Positions 46,572-60,300 of a stretch of DNA of 64,000 bases are shown here, in pieces. The DNA comes from Lunularia cruciata. Its lineage: Eukaryota > Streptophyta > Marchantiopsida > Lunulariales > Lunulariaceae. The notes beneath the pieces were generated by a model that did no database searches, had not been told where the DNA came from, and saw nothing but the letters and a program-made list of their open reading frames with translations. Made by a program: the position numbers and the translations under genes. The stretch lies in the NCBI GenBank assembly GCA_948567375.1, contig OX419756.1, positions 73,138,552 through 73,202,551 on the forward strand, written 5' to 3'. Within the stretch, counting starts at the first letter, position 1, and each line of letters opens with the position of its first letter.

Positions 46572-47506
46572 GATACCAGCGATAGTGCTGAGCACGGTAC
46601 TGAATCTAGTGAACTAGAACTGGACAATCATACACGTTCTCGCTGAAACACTGTGTCTTGAGGACTTGCTCCTTGAGTCACAACCTCTTGAATGGAAAGA
46701 GTAATTTGCATTACCGATATATGGGTTTAACTCAAGCTTATTCATCTCATTGAAGCCAGTCGGCGGTCGAGTTCATGGGGCATTTGAGAGTTTGGTGCAC
46801 TCCTAGATCTAGTGGCTACGGACTGCATTCATGGGCCCCTCTTCAGTTATTCATAACTCTCACTTGCAGTTTGTGGGAGGAGAATGAAAGTGTAATATAC
46901 AAATCTAGCATAAGGGTAGTTTCTGAATCTTAGATACTTCGAGGGTGGTTTTAGAGCAAGTTAGAATATTACAAGAGATTTTGAAAGGCGATGACGGCAA
47001 GAATAGGATACAAGAAGTAGGATAGCAAAATGGATGGAAGACCCTTACAAAGATAAAACACAAGAAGGAACATGGGGCTAAACCCAATAGTATAAGAAAT
47101 TCGTTATATTGCACCTAATATATTTGAGCTATATAAATCATGGTCTACCTACAACAGAATTATGTACTACTACTCTTCTATACTACATATATATTAATAT
47201 CTACCGAATGATACGTAATAACAGCGTTTCTATTGACGTCCATGGGGTGAGATTTTTACAACAATCAAAGATAAAGAAGTTGAATGTCAATACAATTGCA
47301 TTCCGCATCAACTGCGTAGCTTGGATTGAGAGCCAGCATCGACAACTCATTGTCAACTAAGAGTCTAAGACACTCTGGTGAATGGTCCAAAGGGGTACTG
47401 TTAAGTCCATCTACGTGACATTGTGAGAAGTTTGGCTCTACCGTACCTTGGTTGGTTTGCAAAGTCAATAGTATGCTTTAACCATAGATCTAAGGTTCTT
47501 TACAAT

Positions 47507-47574
47507 GAAAAGTGACTGCCGCGTAGAATAACAAGAAGGATGAGACGACCATCAATCCGTACAAGGAAAAGACA
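47507..47574 (-). repeat. dispersed repeat copy in block B
   Basis: Partner of 27078-27149, with the words CTTTTCCTTGTACGG, CTCATCCTTCTTGTTATTC and CGCGGCAGTCAC. Confidence 0.6.
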
Positions 47575-47593
47575 TAGGTCCTTTACGTGGCAA

Positions 47594-47621
47594 TGTCAAA
47601 GTCACTGCAGTGACTTTGACA
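47594..47621. repeat. palindrome in block B
   Basis: 28-base perfect palindrome TGTCAAAGTCACTG plus its complement, the counterpart of 27169-27200. Confidence 0.85.
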
Positions 47622-47837
47622 GTGTACCGGACAGCCGATGAAATGCATTGGGGATGTAGCACTCAACTTGGCATTGATTAGCACCTGAATATGATATTAA
47701 AACATGATGAATGGGAAGTGCATATGTGCTTTCGCCACTGATCTAGCAATCTTTTCTGCTTAAGAAGATGCGTGTACCAAGACTTTGTCTTAATTTTTTC
47801 TTGTGATTAGACTTCCACTTTCTTAATGTTTCTTAAT

Positions 47838-47890
47838 TCATGGGGTCTTCCCATTCTTCGTGTAGAGATCACGATCGCCTTTTTCTTTCT
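47838..47890 (+). repeat. dispersed repeat copy, just right of block B
   Basis: TTCATGGGGTCTTCCCATTC, then TTCGTGTAGAGATCACGATC, then GCCTTTTTC. It lies 80 bases after the duplication end. Confidence 0.6.
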
Positions 47891-48430
47891 TAATGTTTTG
47901 TTTATCATGTTACTATATTCACACGACATGAATGTGACCAAAAACATTCCCATTAAGAGTGATGAGAGGTTGGGAGGCGAGGAGTTCGGGGGAGGGGAGA
48001 GGAGAAGGAGAGACGTGAGAAAAAATATTTGTATTTTCTGATGGCTCTCTACCATATACCACTTGAGTGAATAGTCGATTCTTTCCATTTTTCAATTTCA
48101 GTTTCATTGGTATCTAGATTGAAGACTATAGAGAATTGAGCCAAATGTTATGAGGATTTTTAGGGTTTAGAGTGATCATTACATAGATTGAGAGTGATGG
48201 GTTGTGAATTTTCATTTTTCATTTTATTTTTTTTATGATTAAGTTCCATGAAAATTTTATTTCAAAATTTTGGACATGGGGGAATTGAAAGTGATAGAGT
48301 TTATACTTTTTAGGGTTTATAGAGATTATATTTTCTTATGTGAGTTGGGATGTGAAGGGTTTTGGTTTTGCAAGTATGGGGAGATATGGAGAGGAGCATC
48401 ATGTGTTACTATCATTATTCTTGTGCTAGC
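47891..48430. other. no gene recognised
   Basis: Short A/G-rich tract near 47,970-48,020 and otherwise AT-rich. No coding signal. Confidence 0.45.
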
Positions 48431-50720
48431 CATGGCTACACGTCCCCATGTGGGGTCGCCTAGAGCGGCTTGGGATACACCATGCTCGGCGTGTCATTGA
48501 CGCTTTACATTGCAAGGTGTCAAGACCCATGTGGAAAGGATGCACAAGGGATACCCACTTGAGGCAAGCAATCATATCAACAATAGTGACACTTGGAAAT
48601 ATGCCCACTTCTTTTATCATTTCATTGATTGTTCCAAGGATACCAATCAAGTCGTGGGAGTGGTCAGCTTCTCAAGCGGGTTGCATTTTGGGGTTATTTG
48701 AGACTAGTTTTCCATATCCACAACTATTGCATAGGCTACCCCGCACACTCTATGATGAGGCTAGACAGGCTTTTTGCCTACCACCTGATCATTTGGCACG
48801 TGATCCCTTGGACAAATTATTGTGGTTCTTATTTCTCTTTACTCCCTTGATGGTGTCTTTGCTATGCTAGAGGGGGAAGTGCGGGGCATAGAGAGGTGGC
48901 TGTTAGCTTTTGTCAATTTTGAGCAAGGGATTGGGTGGCCTTTCATGAGGATTCTATTAGGGCTACATGGTTTAAGAGACAAGCGTCACCACAGGATACC
49001 ATAGAGTCCACTCGATTACAACAGTATAGACATTGGGTTAGGTGAGAGAGTTTAGTAGAGCAGCACAAGCGTTACATCCTTTGTCTTTGGCCAGTCTTAT
49101 TGATGATACTATCTCTTCTCTATGCTCACTACATCCTATAGTAGTAGAAGGACTACCACTAGATGTCTTAAATTATCAGCCTAAGAAGCCTTTATATCTT
49201 GATAGGTTGTTATTTGCACAAGCATTGTGCATTACCCCTTACCTTTCCTTGTGAGGCTTGTTAGGGATGATCTATGAAAACCTTAAAAATTGTTGTTAGG
49301 CAGATGATCCTTCTAGTGGTTTTACCAAGTTGTTTCAAGTGGTTGTAGCAGTAGCAAGAGGAGACATTCCTATGTCTATAAGTCGGGTGTTAGGTGTTAG
49401 TTGACTTCTTGCAATGAAGAAGGACACAAAGTGCATTAAACCAAGTGCTATTGGAGAGATCTTTTTGTGTTTGGTCAATCACACCATTGTCCTTCAGCAT
49501 CATTCTCACTTTCAACAACACCTCAGTCCACATCAATTTGGAGTAGCTACACTTGGAGGATGTGAGGCTATATCTCTAGGCATTAGGGCACTCCTAGATA
49601 TTCATCTGAAGTTGGTCTCCTACATGTAGATGTTGAGAACATGTTTAATAGCATCTCACATGCATCCATCTTTAGAGAGCTTAGGGAAGCTGGTGGATCC
49701 TTGGCAAGTCTTATTCCTTTTGTGCGGTCTTTTTATGGCTCTCTTGCTTCCCTTTACAACCAGCATGGTTGTTCACAAGAAAGAGTCATTGTCTTGGAGT
49801 TAGCAGTTGGTACACATCAAGGAGATTCTTTAGGGGGACCCTTATTTGCCATGGCTCACTTTAGAGTTCTCTTATCTACTACTTTGTCCATGCTAGGTTG
49901 TGTATTTCTCTCTTTGGCAGATGATACATACATTGTGGGCCTTGTAGATCAGATTAGGTAGGCTTTTGACCACTTGACTACCGAGCTACATCTAGTAGGC
50001 TTGAGAGTCAAGGTGTCAAAGTGCAGGGCATGGTCCCCTTTAGGTATCCCTCCACACCTTGAGCTTCTAGAGGGGTGTATCACATCTATAGATGGACTAC
50101 ATGTTCATGGAGTGCCAATAGGATCCAATGATTTTGTCACACACTTCTTAGATGCTGCCCTTGCAGAAGATGTTCTCCATGTGGGTGACCTTCCGTTAGT
50201 AGGAGATTTGCAATAGCATTTGGTAAAATTCCTCTAGTATTGCTCATCTACCATCCTACCTCATCCATACAGTTCCTCCCTCATCATCCTTCCTATCAGG
50301 TTTGAGAGCATTTGATAGGAGGATTATGGGAGTCTTTGGTGATATTATTGAACCAAGGAGTGTGTGACAGGGGATTTGGCACGTAGACAAATGGCTCTGC
50401 TGATCTCATGTGGAGGGGTTGGCTTGCTATCTATGGAAGAGATAGCACTTATAGCATTTTTAAGTAGTTGGGCTCTCTTGAAACCCCTACTTTCCTCTCA
50501 TTTTGTGATTGTTGTATAGGCCAATTTTGGAAACTTATGGGATAGAGGTGGAGGGAGGATCCTTTGCTCTCTAGATGTTATTGCGATAGACAAGAGATAG
50601 TCTATCCCCATGGGCATGAGAGTACTTTCCATCTTTTGTTTCACTATTGTCAGATTGGACTAGAGGTTTACAGTCTTCTTTGAGGGAGAGACAGTGTGAG
50701 CATATGCTACACTCCCTCCT
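48431..50720 (+). pseudogene. decayed non-LTR-like reverse transcriptase
   Basis: Plus-strand pieces in several frames: LDVLNYQPKKPLYLDRLLFA, GDIPMSISRVLGVS, then IKPSAIGEIFLCLVNHTIVL and HQFGVATLGGCEAISLGIRA. The palm region follows: MFNSISHASIFRELREAGGS, VGTHQGDSLGGPLFAMAHF and the active-site-like LADDTYIVG near 49,914-49,940, then LRVKVSKCRAWSPLGI. The order (D-containing 'MFNSIS', 'QGD..GGP', 'ADD') is that of a LINE-type reverse transcriptase. Many stops and frame changes make it a pseudogene. It may belong to the same family as the fragment at 35640-36215. Confidence 0.75.
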
Positions 50721-50789
50721 TAGGACACTCTTTCAACTTGGAGATCCACTTGCAATCTATCTCTTGTTGATCCTTACATAACCTAACTA

Positions 50790-51067
50790 GTTTACAAAGT
50801 CTTGTTATCCCTCAAGGATTGCATTTCCCTCTCCATAAAACCAAACCACTCATCCTTCTCACTAGAAGAACATGCTTTCTTGTAGGATGAGAGTTCACCT
50901 TCTTCCAAGACCAAAGCATGAGCATCATCCCCAGAAGCCGAGTCATCATCCAACAACTTAGTTGGAGCTCGACTAGCATATTGTAAAAGATTGAGACCAA
51001 GGAGAGAAAGAGGAGAATGGAAGATCACATTGGGACACTTGAGTGTGGGAAACTCCGAATGCCGCAC
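50790..51067 (-). pseudogene. short copia polyprotein fragment
   Basis: The minus-strand frame ends SSYKKACSSSEKDEWFGFME, followed by REMQSLRDNKTL. This is the stretch that leads into copia reverse transcriptase (the usual 'W..AM..EM.SL..N.TW' pattern). No LTR is seen beside it. It differs from the element at 42-45 kb. Confidence 0.6.
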
Positions 51068-54000
51068 TCTTTTATAAATCTAAATTTTATAAGGGGAGAA
51101 ATTTTAAAAATTACAAAAACATGATAAAAAAATTTAATTATAAGGTATAGTGCATGAGAACTAAATAAATGATAAATTTCAGAAATTATAATAAAATTAA
51201 AATCAAAGGATTTCTTTTACAAGTCTACAATTCTAGACTTTAAGAAAGTAAAATTTGAAGACTACATTGATTAAATATATCTATTTCATTATGAATGAAA
51301 TTTTTATATACTAAAAGAAATCAACAAGATCTCATATTAGCAAAAATTTAACATCTGATAAGAATGCAAAGGCACAATCACTAACAATTAATGACTATTT
51401 GACAAAGGCTCTTACACATATTTTAAGGATAAATCTCAATCAAAAAGTATAATTATCTTTTATTTCTACATCTCTAGCCTATGGATAATATTCTCTATAT
51501 ACAGATATTTTATATTATGAGAAAAATGACCAACAAAATTACTTCCTAACGGTCTGTGAATGTGCTCTCTTATTTAATCACTAAGAATTGTTCATCTCGA
51601 TAAACTTTCTGCAATATACGTATGAGGATTTTACCAATAGGAGATAGATATAAAATAATCTATTTTTCTTCAATAATGTAAAAGTAACTCATTGATATCA
51701 AAAGAAAGCTAATAAAGTCACAAAGATACAAAGCAAAACTGAATCTTTCTCCCACCTTCTTTTCTCTTTCATAGATTATAAGGTGTAGGGAGCTAAACAT
51801 CGGATAGGAAATACATACTTTAAATTTTGCATAAACTATCACTGTATTGAAAAATACTATAACCAATAATAATAATTGATCCCAAATTTTACAGATATCT
51901 TTTATAAATAGTTTTAGCTTTTTTCCTTAAATATCTTTCATATATCAAGCAATAGGAACAATGCATTTTACAGTCCTAAATAGAATTCAAAAAGTTCCAC
52001 GTGAGATTATAGAAACTTAACTTGTTCTTTGACACTAGGTGAGAGAGAACGAGATAAAACAGCGACATCAAAACTATGTAAATATAAACTCAGCAAGTTG
52101 TTAATAGAAGGTCGCTTTGCGAACGGAGATCCAGGCACCCTCCTGTACTTCTTGGTGATGAATGTGTTGTTTTTAGCTATCAATAATGACTCTCGAGATA
52201 AAGTTCAACTAGTTCTCCCCATGGCAAAGGGGTCTAGACATCCAATAGCTAATTGGAGAGTTAACGGTCTTAATGACGACCATTGGTCAAAATGCAAGTT
52301 TTGCTTTTGGGCCTCTGCTCTGCTAAGTTCATAGTGAGTTTAGCCAGCTAGGCCGAAAGTTGCTTCTGCAAGCCTTGTTGAGGGTCAACAAAGCTAACTT
52401 GTGCCTGAATTCAAGTTGATAGTATATCTATAAACGGTAGTATATCCTATATCCTAAAAATAAATGAAATATTATTTATTAAATTTTCAATCAAATTTAG
52501 CAAGGTGACTAACTATACAAATTAGTACAAATATTGCTTAGCAAATTAACCTTCAGGAGATTTTCTAGCGCCTTCTGGCATTGTTGGATACCCTGAACAA
52601 AGTATCCAACTTGCTCTTCCACATCACGATATCAAAATATAATGGTTACATGGCTTTACGTAGTAATTGAAGATTTAAGATGTTAAAAATCTTGTACAAA
52701 ACCTAAAATATAGTTTACGAAAAGTTTATCGGAACAGACCAAATTTATGAGTATGATTTTGTTTTCAAATGATGAACATACGTGGTGCACTCGTGTATTT
52801 AATTTCTACATGAATAAATATCCGGAGCCTCTGGCCTCTCAGAAGCAAGATTCTAGATCTACTACATTTCTCTCGTGCAAGTAAAATAAATATATACATT
52901 ATTCATTTTATACATTTCAAATTTTATATTTTAGAACAAAATTTTACAGTTATCATTTTCGTTTAAATAGAATCCTAAAAATCTCACTTCGTTCAGTCTA
53001 AAGATTGATCATATTTTTACATGGAAATTCCATTATCTTGTTATGTTACTTTTTCCCATGTATGGCTATCAATTTAAAAAGAAATCTAAAGTAAGATCTA
53101 AGAACCTACTTTATATTAAAACGTATCTTAGAGCGTTAACCTTAACCTCATCCTCATCTTATGTCCTTTTTCTATATTCTCTCTCCACCTTTCGTTGTTG
53201 GTACCAGGAACCAAGAACATCTTCAAAATCCCATTATTTATACCAAGGAAGCACAAACATTTTTAAATTTTTTTGAGTTATATCAGTGGTCTAATCTATG
53301 TATATTAGTGGTATATTCTAAAGGGAAGGAGTTACTGGAAGGAGAAAATTGTCACTGAAAGTAAGAGACACTAAAAATATCATAATTGATCTCTAAAGAC
53401 ATACCCTTCTCTTTTAAGGATGAGATCTTTCCTATACGAGGAACGAGGAAAGTTATTATTGAAAATCAGAGACACTAGCGATGGCATACTTCACTCACCA
53501 CTTGATCTCCAGATTACACTTTCTCTTCTAAAAGAAAGAAATAGATTTTTCCATAAACTAGAATTCCCACAAGAAGAAGCAATTAATCATGTTAACACTC
53601 TGTCTTTATTCTCTCCATCAATACTGGATGTTCGGTGGTAGTAGGACCTCCATGCACAGATATAAGCAGGCTGAAAGACAACGGAGATTCTAGATAGAAT
53701 TGTAGATCAATACTCAAAGAATTGAAACTCCATATCCTGTTCACCTGGACTCTGCAAATACATGGCATTGGGTTTAACTTTACATGAGATACATAGAGCT
53801 AACCCACTTTATCAAAAAATGCCTACAGCACTCACTTTTCATGTCATTCGTCTCAATTGTTTCAGCTGTTTCAGCTCTTCAACCTCGATCAATTGCAACA
53901 AGCAAGACATGTCCGAATAAGTCTCCTCAAGACTGAAGAAACTAGATCGTCAAGTTTTTCGGTCACCACCAGCAAAGGACTGTATACTGTAGCTAGACAG

Positions 54001-54766
54001 ACGACATACCTGTGCACTCTTATTTCAACGTAATCTATTATGGCAACGACCACTTCTCACTTATCCGAGATGTAAACCGTTTCATCATGACTCACTTGGA
54101 CCAGCACATTGCCTCTCAAGAATCATATTGCTGCTGCAGTATGAAATTTGAGAGGGATGTACGTACGCGTATTTCTTGAGCACATCCCGTCAGCATGACT
54201 GGGTGGTTGCGTTATGATGTTAAGTGTCCGAGAATAGTTATCAAACTTTCTTCATCGCCTCTCTTCGCACTTTGGAAAGCTTGTTGGCCAGGCCAGGTCA
54301 GGAACGATTGTCCATAGAAACCCAAGTCTTGCAAAGTGTGGGAAACTCTCAACCATTGGAATGTCCAATATTTGACAATGTACCTTACTGTGTATATATA
54401 GTAAGGTTTTCTGATCTGATGGTGGAAGATGTGTTGAAGCAAAGGCCCAAGGGTGATAAGGTTTGATAAAGTCATAGCGCAAAACCAAATGCTGGAAGGT
54501 TGGTAGAGGTGTGTGCTCTCAACAGCGCCATGCCAAAGCACCATCATAATTAATTCATATCCTGAATTCAAAGATAAACGTATCAACTTTCCAGTTAACA
54601 AATTGTTTGAACTCTATCAGCACAAGACAAAGTTTCATTTTTGAATTTTGAAAAACTCGTCTTTCTCCCACTGTGAACTGCCCCATCACCATAGGCTGAA
54701 GCAAGCCAGAATCGATTATGAACTGACAAAACTAGAGGTTTGTAGATCTATGCATATGCAACAAAG
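51068..54766. other. AT-rich region without a recognised gene
   Basis: Very AT-rich to about 53.4 kb. Short open frames on both strands (for example 52029-52334, 53420-53641 and 54212-54601) show no family motif. Confidence 0.5.
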
Positions 54767-55054
54767 TTATGTAATTTCACCTCTTGAGCAACAGCATCCC
54801 GGATGCTCTGCGGACATGGAAATCAGGGTTGGCTCAAAGTCCGCAACCCGGGCGAAACGGTTTATACATATCGAGTCACGAAGTTGTCGAAGTTGCTGCC
54901 AGCAGAACTCTTCGGGACTAGGCACAGTATCCCAAGTACTCGTATCCAAATGGTATGAATCAGTTGAAACTCTTGTCTCTTCAGACTTCAGGAAGCAAAT
55001 GTAATCACACCTTTCATCTGAACACAATTTAGCATCCCACGTTTGCATCAGCAC
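54767..55054 (-). pseudogene. possible C-terminal fragment of an F-box/kelch-like protein
   Basis: 95 open codons with CDYICFLKSEETRVSTDSYH and LDTSTWDTVPSPEE, which has the kelch-like 'Y.LDT.TW..VP' form, then FARVADFEPTL near the end. The shape is like the C-terminal part of copy A but sequence similarity is weak. No F-box is found upstream. It could also be chance. Confidence 0.3.
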
Positions 55055-57356
55055 CGAGTCACGGTTAGCACGTTACGTCGAATTGGTGGGTCCTTCAGAC
55101 AGCAGTTCTAGCATTTCCGTACACATATCCAGCTCGAGAATCTGAATCTTTAGACTACACATATGTCCCGATCTCCCCTAATGCGGTGTAGATTACCATA
55201 ATAAGACGAGAAACGCACACTGAATTACACCCCAAATATATCTCTTTGAAATCTCGTTTCTCAGGCCAGGAAATCTGCGCGCAGGCTTGTGCGCAGATAA
55301 TGATAACATCCGAAATTTAGGCGCAAAATTTTTGAGATGTGAGTCTTATGCTCTTTCCATTTCCCTGTACTGATCTGGTAGTCTCCAACTTATAAGAATT
55401 TGGGCCAGCTAAACTGTGTACATTCATCTATGTAGAAGAGAATGTATAAACACCAATATTCATGCTGCCACACCACCGGAACCTCCTATAGCAGCCATAC
55501 ACAGAATCAAAATAAAGGGCATAAGACTAGCCAACCACGAATCTGTTGCAGAATTATAATGCTGGGCCCTAAGAAGCACAGATTCCCTTGAGCGAGAGAA
55601 TGCCTGTACAAAAACCACTTTGTATGTAACATGATCATGAAAGAAATCCGCTTCTCGAGAGCCAATGTGTACACCCCAAAATGTGTTTTAGATCTTTCGA
55701 GTAGAGCTGTGGTAGACGCTGGGAAGTTCCAGATACTTACATCTGCAACAGCGAAATCTTACGGACCGAATGAGGACCACTCAGAAGAAAGTTGGGCAAG
55801 TGTACCCGTAAGTATAATGAAACTGCACGCAGAGCTCCTGCAAAGATAACTTCAAGATCTCGGAGAATGGCTGGGTAGAGAAGAAAACGTTTGTGAGATG
55901 GAAGTTTGGATGGATGAGGTCTCCTTCTGTACCGGTGAGTCTATTGCACCCCACGACTTCGTAAGAAGGGAGAGTAGAAACAGGAGAAAATGCCCCACTG
56001 CCAGTAAGTACTACTGCATCCCACGATCTTCTGTGGGCCATTTCACGGAAATTGAAGCCACCTGCTTTTGAAGATACTTAACCCTGCCAGATCTACCAAA
56101 CAGCCATGGTTCTGAAAGTCATCTAGACTAGAAGATTCTGGAAATGGGATCCTCTAGATGATCAGTTCTAGCATTGACGATAGTAAAAGGTAAGTCGAGA
56201 CTTGTCTTCAGTGACATTTAATAAGAACAAGACGTGCAAAGTTACTCGGCAGAGAGGAGAGGAAGGCCAGAAGTGAAATTCCGCAGGCCTTCCACTAATT
56301 ATACCATTCACTTGTGATTTCTCAGCCATGGATGCAATTCGATTGATGACTGAAACCTGCCCCCATGAAAGCTCTTATTCTGGCTATCAGTCAACCCATT
56401 GAGTGCAGCCAGGGACAGTACACATTTACACCTGGCCTGCTAGTGTATCCAGAAACCTTGATTGATCATTGATGAGGTACTGTCCTCCTAGGAATAACTA
56501 GGAAGTTCAGATGTGAAACGAGTCACGGTATGTCTGTCAAATATTGTCTAACTAAACAGAGCTACAATCAATGTTAAGCCATCGTATATAAAAAGTCCAA
56601 TTCATACAGGTCTTCAAATATATCTAGATGGTAAATAATGGCATTGGGTGTGTAATATTACATAAGACTAGCTAGCAGGCCGAATTGAGGTTTTCAAGGG
56701 ATGTCTACCAGCACTTGACCTACCTTGCCTTCCGTCTCTCTTGATTCAGGTCTTTGATCTCAATCAACAAGAACGACCATTTCCAAGCATATTATCACTA
56801 AAGAATCTAGCCCCTCGAATATATTGGTCACTACTACTAACGAGCGTCTAGACAGACAGTCCTGTGCTACACTCCAGTGGGATCATACTCCGGCCTCTTA
56901 GCATCTGTCCAGGGCGTCAACTGAAGCACTTGCTGGCACTGGCTGTTATAACCGAACCTCTGCAAGAACTCAACAATGTCAAGCTCTTTGCTAATACATT
57001 GGAGTTTACTTCCTCTTCATAGACAGCGCGAGCGATATTGTCACGTCCTCTCGACCATCCGTAGAAATAAATAGAGCGCCTCCACGAGAGTGCTTCTCTG
57101 TCATTTGGCGCAACTGGCCTCAATCAGCTTGATCCGCAGTTGTCTACAGAAAGACAGCATATCCTTTCACGATAGCGCTGATTTGTCATTTTGAATGGCA
57201 GAGTTCGATCAGCTTTAATCAAAGATCCCACACTCCAGTAATGGGTAGGAGAAGAGAGCCTGTTAGAGAGCTCTTCTTCAAAACTCTGGACAACTCCACA
57301 AAGATTCACAGCTTCAACGATGTTGTGTTCACTCAACTAAGTCAAGTCGGTGAAGT
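55055..57356. other. no gene recognised; right end should hold the TPX2-like 3' UTR
   Basis: Open frames are short and unassigned. The stretch next to 57,357 is expected to contain the 3' UTR of the minus-strand TPX2-like gene. Confidence 0.45.
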
Positions 57357-60300
57357 CTACATTGACCCCTGCTGCCAAACCACGCATTTGGCACGTTTAT
57401 GCTGCCTGCTCTTGAAGTTTGGCTCCTTGGGGACCGTCAGGCGCTTGGATGATCTGCAGCAAAATAGGTAAAGAAAATTGTCAGAAGATGTTCGCATAAT
57501 TACATGCGCCAAGAGCATGCCTCCAAATCCAGTCAACAAATTGGTCTGTTGAGGTAGGTTAGAGCACTATCCAAACCTGCTGGGCATAAAAGGTTGGTCA
57601 AAGAAGGGCATAAGCTGAGCTCGGGGCACCATTTCCCTTCGTAATCTTTTGATCTCCTCTTGCTCCGCAATCTGAGCAACAAAACCACATTTAGAGCATG
57701 AAACACATAAAGAAATAGAGGACACACTTAATAGTACCCCAAGGAAAAACGAATGAAATGTAGAGGGTCAGCTTACCTGGCGCTGTCTTTCTTGTTCTTC
57801 TTTTTGCATATCCATGTACATTTGCCTTTCAGCTATCTGTACGTAAGACCAGGAGTACATTGCCAAGTTAGGTTCAAGAAATGGCACATGTAGCAGGTGC
57901 AATCTCGAACCAATAAGTGACATTCATACTACCTCGCCATGTAAGATATGCTTCTGAAGAATTTGTTTTAAGGACTTGTTTAGGAACATACATAGTAGTC
58001 GAATTCAGCCCGAGTGACTGCCCTCGAGTCGCTGTAGTGCCTGAAATCCACGTGCTTCGTCGGTTGCTTCACAGGTGGCTTTGGCACAACCTGTAGATAA
58101 AGAGCAATCACAAACATCAGGACAAACTCCAGGACGCAATTCAAGACAAAATAATGTAGACATCGCAGTTGTATAGTTTTGCCTGCAATTCTGCTCGTGG
58201 TAGGATGTCTGGATGCTTACTTGTGGTTCGTCAGTAGTCCAAGGCAGACCCTGAGCTATGGGGTTTCGGAGTCGCTCTTCCTCAGCAAAGATTTGTTCTA
58301 GTTTCTTGGCAAACTGGTATTCTTTCATAGCACCACGTTCCTGAAAAAAATCCGGGCGAGAACCGTTAGAACTACCCCGGAAACCATCTCACACGAAATC
58401 GCGAAGTACTGTATGCATACACCTAGGCACAAAGCCACTCAGATCCGTCTCCCAGAGACAGTGATCAACAATGATCATCACAGCAGAGGATTCTTACCTC
58501 AGTAAGAAGGCGGAAGGGCTCGGACGAAGTATTCTTCACTCGAGGATTCTTCTCAGCACTCCCAGGGTTGCTTTCAGTCTCTGACTTAACAGAGCTTGAT
58601 TTCGAGAAAGCTTTACCCTTGCTGTATCTCTGCTTGCGTTTAACCATTGAGGAATGAGCGATTGAAGTACAGCTACCGTGCAATGTATACGATTTTCTAA
58701 AAAAGATCTGCACATTGATTGGAAGACGGGCGGTTTTTTATGTCTGACCTGAATTTTCATCTTCACATTGTCCTCTGTGTTGTACCCCAACTGTTTCTTC
58801 ACCTCATTGTACATCTTCACTCGACTTCTGCAGACCACCGTTGGGGAAATAGATCAACAAGAGCAGACGTAGAAACCACCAAAGGACTCATCGACTGTGA
58901 CCATGCATGCACTCCTTGGTGAGACTGAAACTCATAGGCCAGCCGATGAAAACGTACTACCGAAGTAGGTGAGTGAACTGCACAGAAAAATATCAGAATA
59001 TGAGACGGGTCTACAAAACTGTACGGTTTCCAATACCTGACGTTGTCGTTGATCTTGCATTGTCCATCTGAAGAACGCTTCGAGTACTCGCTGCAATTCG
59101 ACATCGTTTCTTCGTGTTTATGTGACAAACTCCCGTCATTTTGCTCCTCACCATCCACCACCTTGTCACTTTCAGTTGGGTTGGAAGGCTGACAGTCATC
59201 CCAATCTTGAACCTTTTGCATGGAACTCATCTGAATCTCGTTGTCCTCATCATCATCTTCGTTCAAACTACACACACCATGCCTGGTAGCTCCCCCAAGA
59301 CTGAGCCGCATGCTTGCTCGCAGTTGCAGCCTATCCCCGGAGACCTCATAACAATCCACTCTCTGATCACCTTCTTCAAACTCATCGCCATCGTCATCCA
59401 CTTGTCCCTTGCCCATCCTGTTGAAGCACCAAACACGAGATGGACGTTTCTCTGGCTCAGGTTCCGAAATATTCATAAGACTTTCAAAAGCTTCTACTAA
59501 CACCCTAACCCGTCCTCCTCCGGATGGATTCATTCTGTTAACAGCTCCCTCGAGCAAGCTATCCACCATCCACTCCCCAGCCTGCTTGTCGAAGTTAGTG
59601 GGTCTCAGCGTAACAACTTCACGGCTATCTCTGCACTCAGAATTCCAGAGTTGCCTACCCCTGGTCTTTCCATGTCGCGGAGCAGCACGTCTCACCTCCG
59701 GCTCCTCTGCAAATTGGCACGAAGTGACGTCGGATCCTGAAACGTCTTCAGTCTCTACGATAAATGCCTGTTCTAGACAATCTTCCGAAGCCTGTTCAGA
59801 TAAATTTTCCTCTGTAAGTGTCTTAAAGTTCGAGGCAATGGCATCTTGTCGTTGAAACCTGTCATTTTCCGCTCGACATCTGTTGGAGAAGTCCTGTAAG
59901 AAGTAGTCCTTCTCGAGACCTGTTGCTTCTGATCCAGCGTTCGAAGCAGCAAGATCGTAGATGTCGACAGCGTCGTCATTTGTAGACAGGGCTCTTGGAG
60001 ACTGGGCTTTTGGGGAATTTACGTCCATTTTCTCCAAAGCCAGCCTCTCCTCAAGAGTCCTAGCTACATCCTCCACATCAGGCAAACCAGCTGACCCTGA
60101 AGACCTTGCAGCTGAGAGAAGATCAAGAGAACCCTGTGCATCTGTCAGTTCACAAAAAGACACGGATAGAGGTTCTTCTGAAGTTCCTGCAATAGGAGGC
60201 GTCGATTGTCCAGCCCTGGCAGAGGAGCCCGAGGACTCGCCAGCCACGGCTGAGAACTCGCATGATTCACATAGCTCCGGCTCCACCCAATTCACAGAGC

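Larger units (their letters stand above)
45721..47755. repeat. segmental duplication block B (partner at 25093-27328)
   Basis: Same orientation and order as block A. It lacks about 215 bases of the F-box gene present in A and has lost the gene's 3' end, since the block starts within the coding part. It is flanked on the left by the region after the copia 5' LTR. Confidence 0.9.

Noticed and set aside
48448-48870. 140-codon open frame as a separate gene
   Set aside because: It lies at the head of the decayed reverse-transcriptase region in the same orientation and has no motif of its own.
52029-52334. 101-codon plus-strand open frame
   Set aside because: No motif and no supporting context.
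54212-54601. 129-codon minus-strand open frame
   Set aside because: No kelch or F-box pattern despite the nearby candidate fragment; overlaps another equally good frame.
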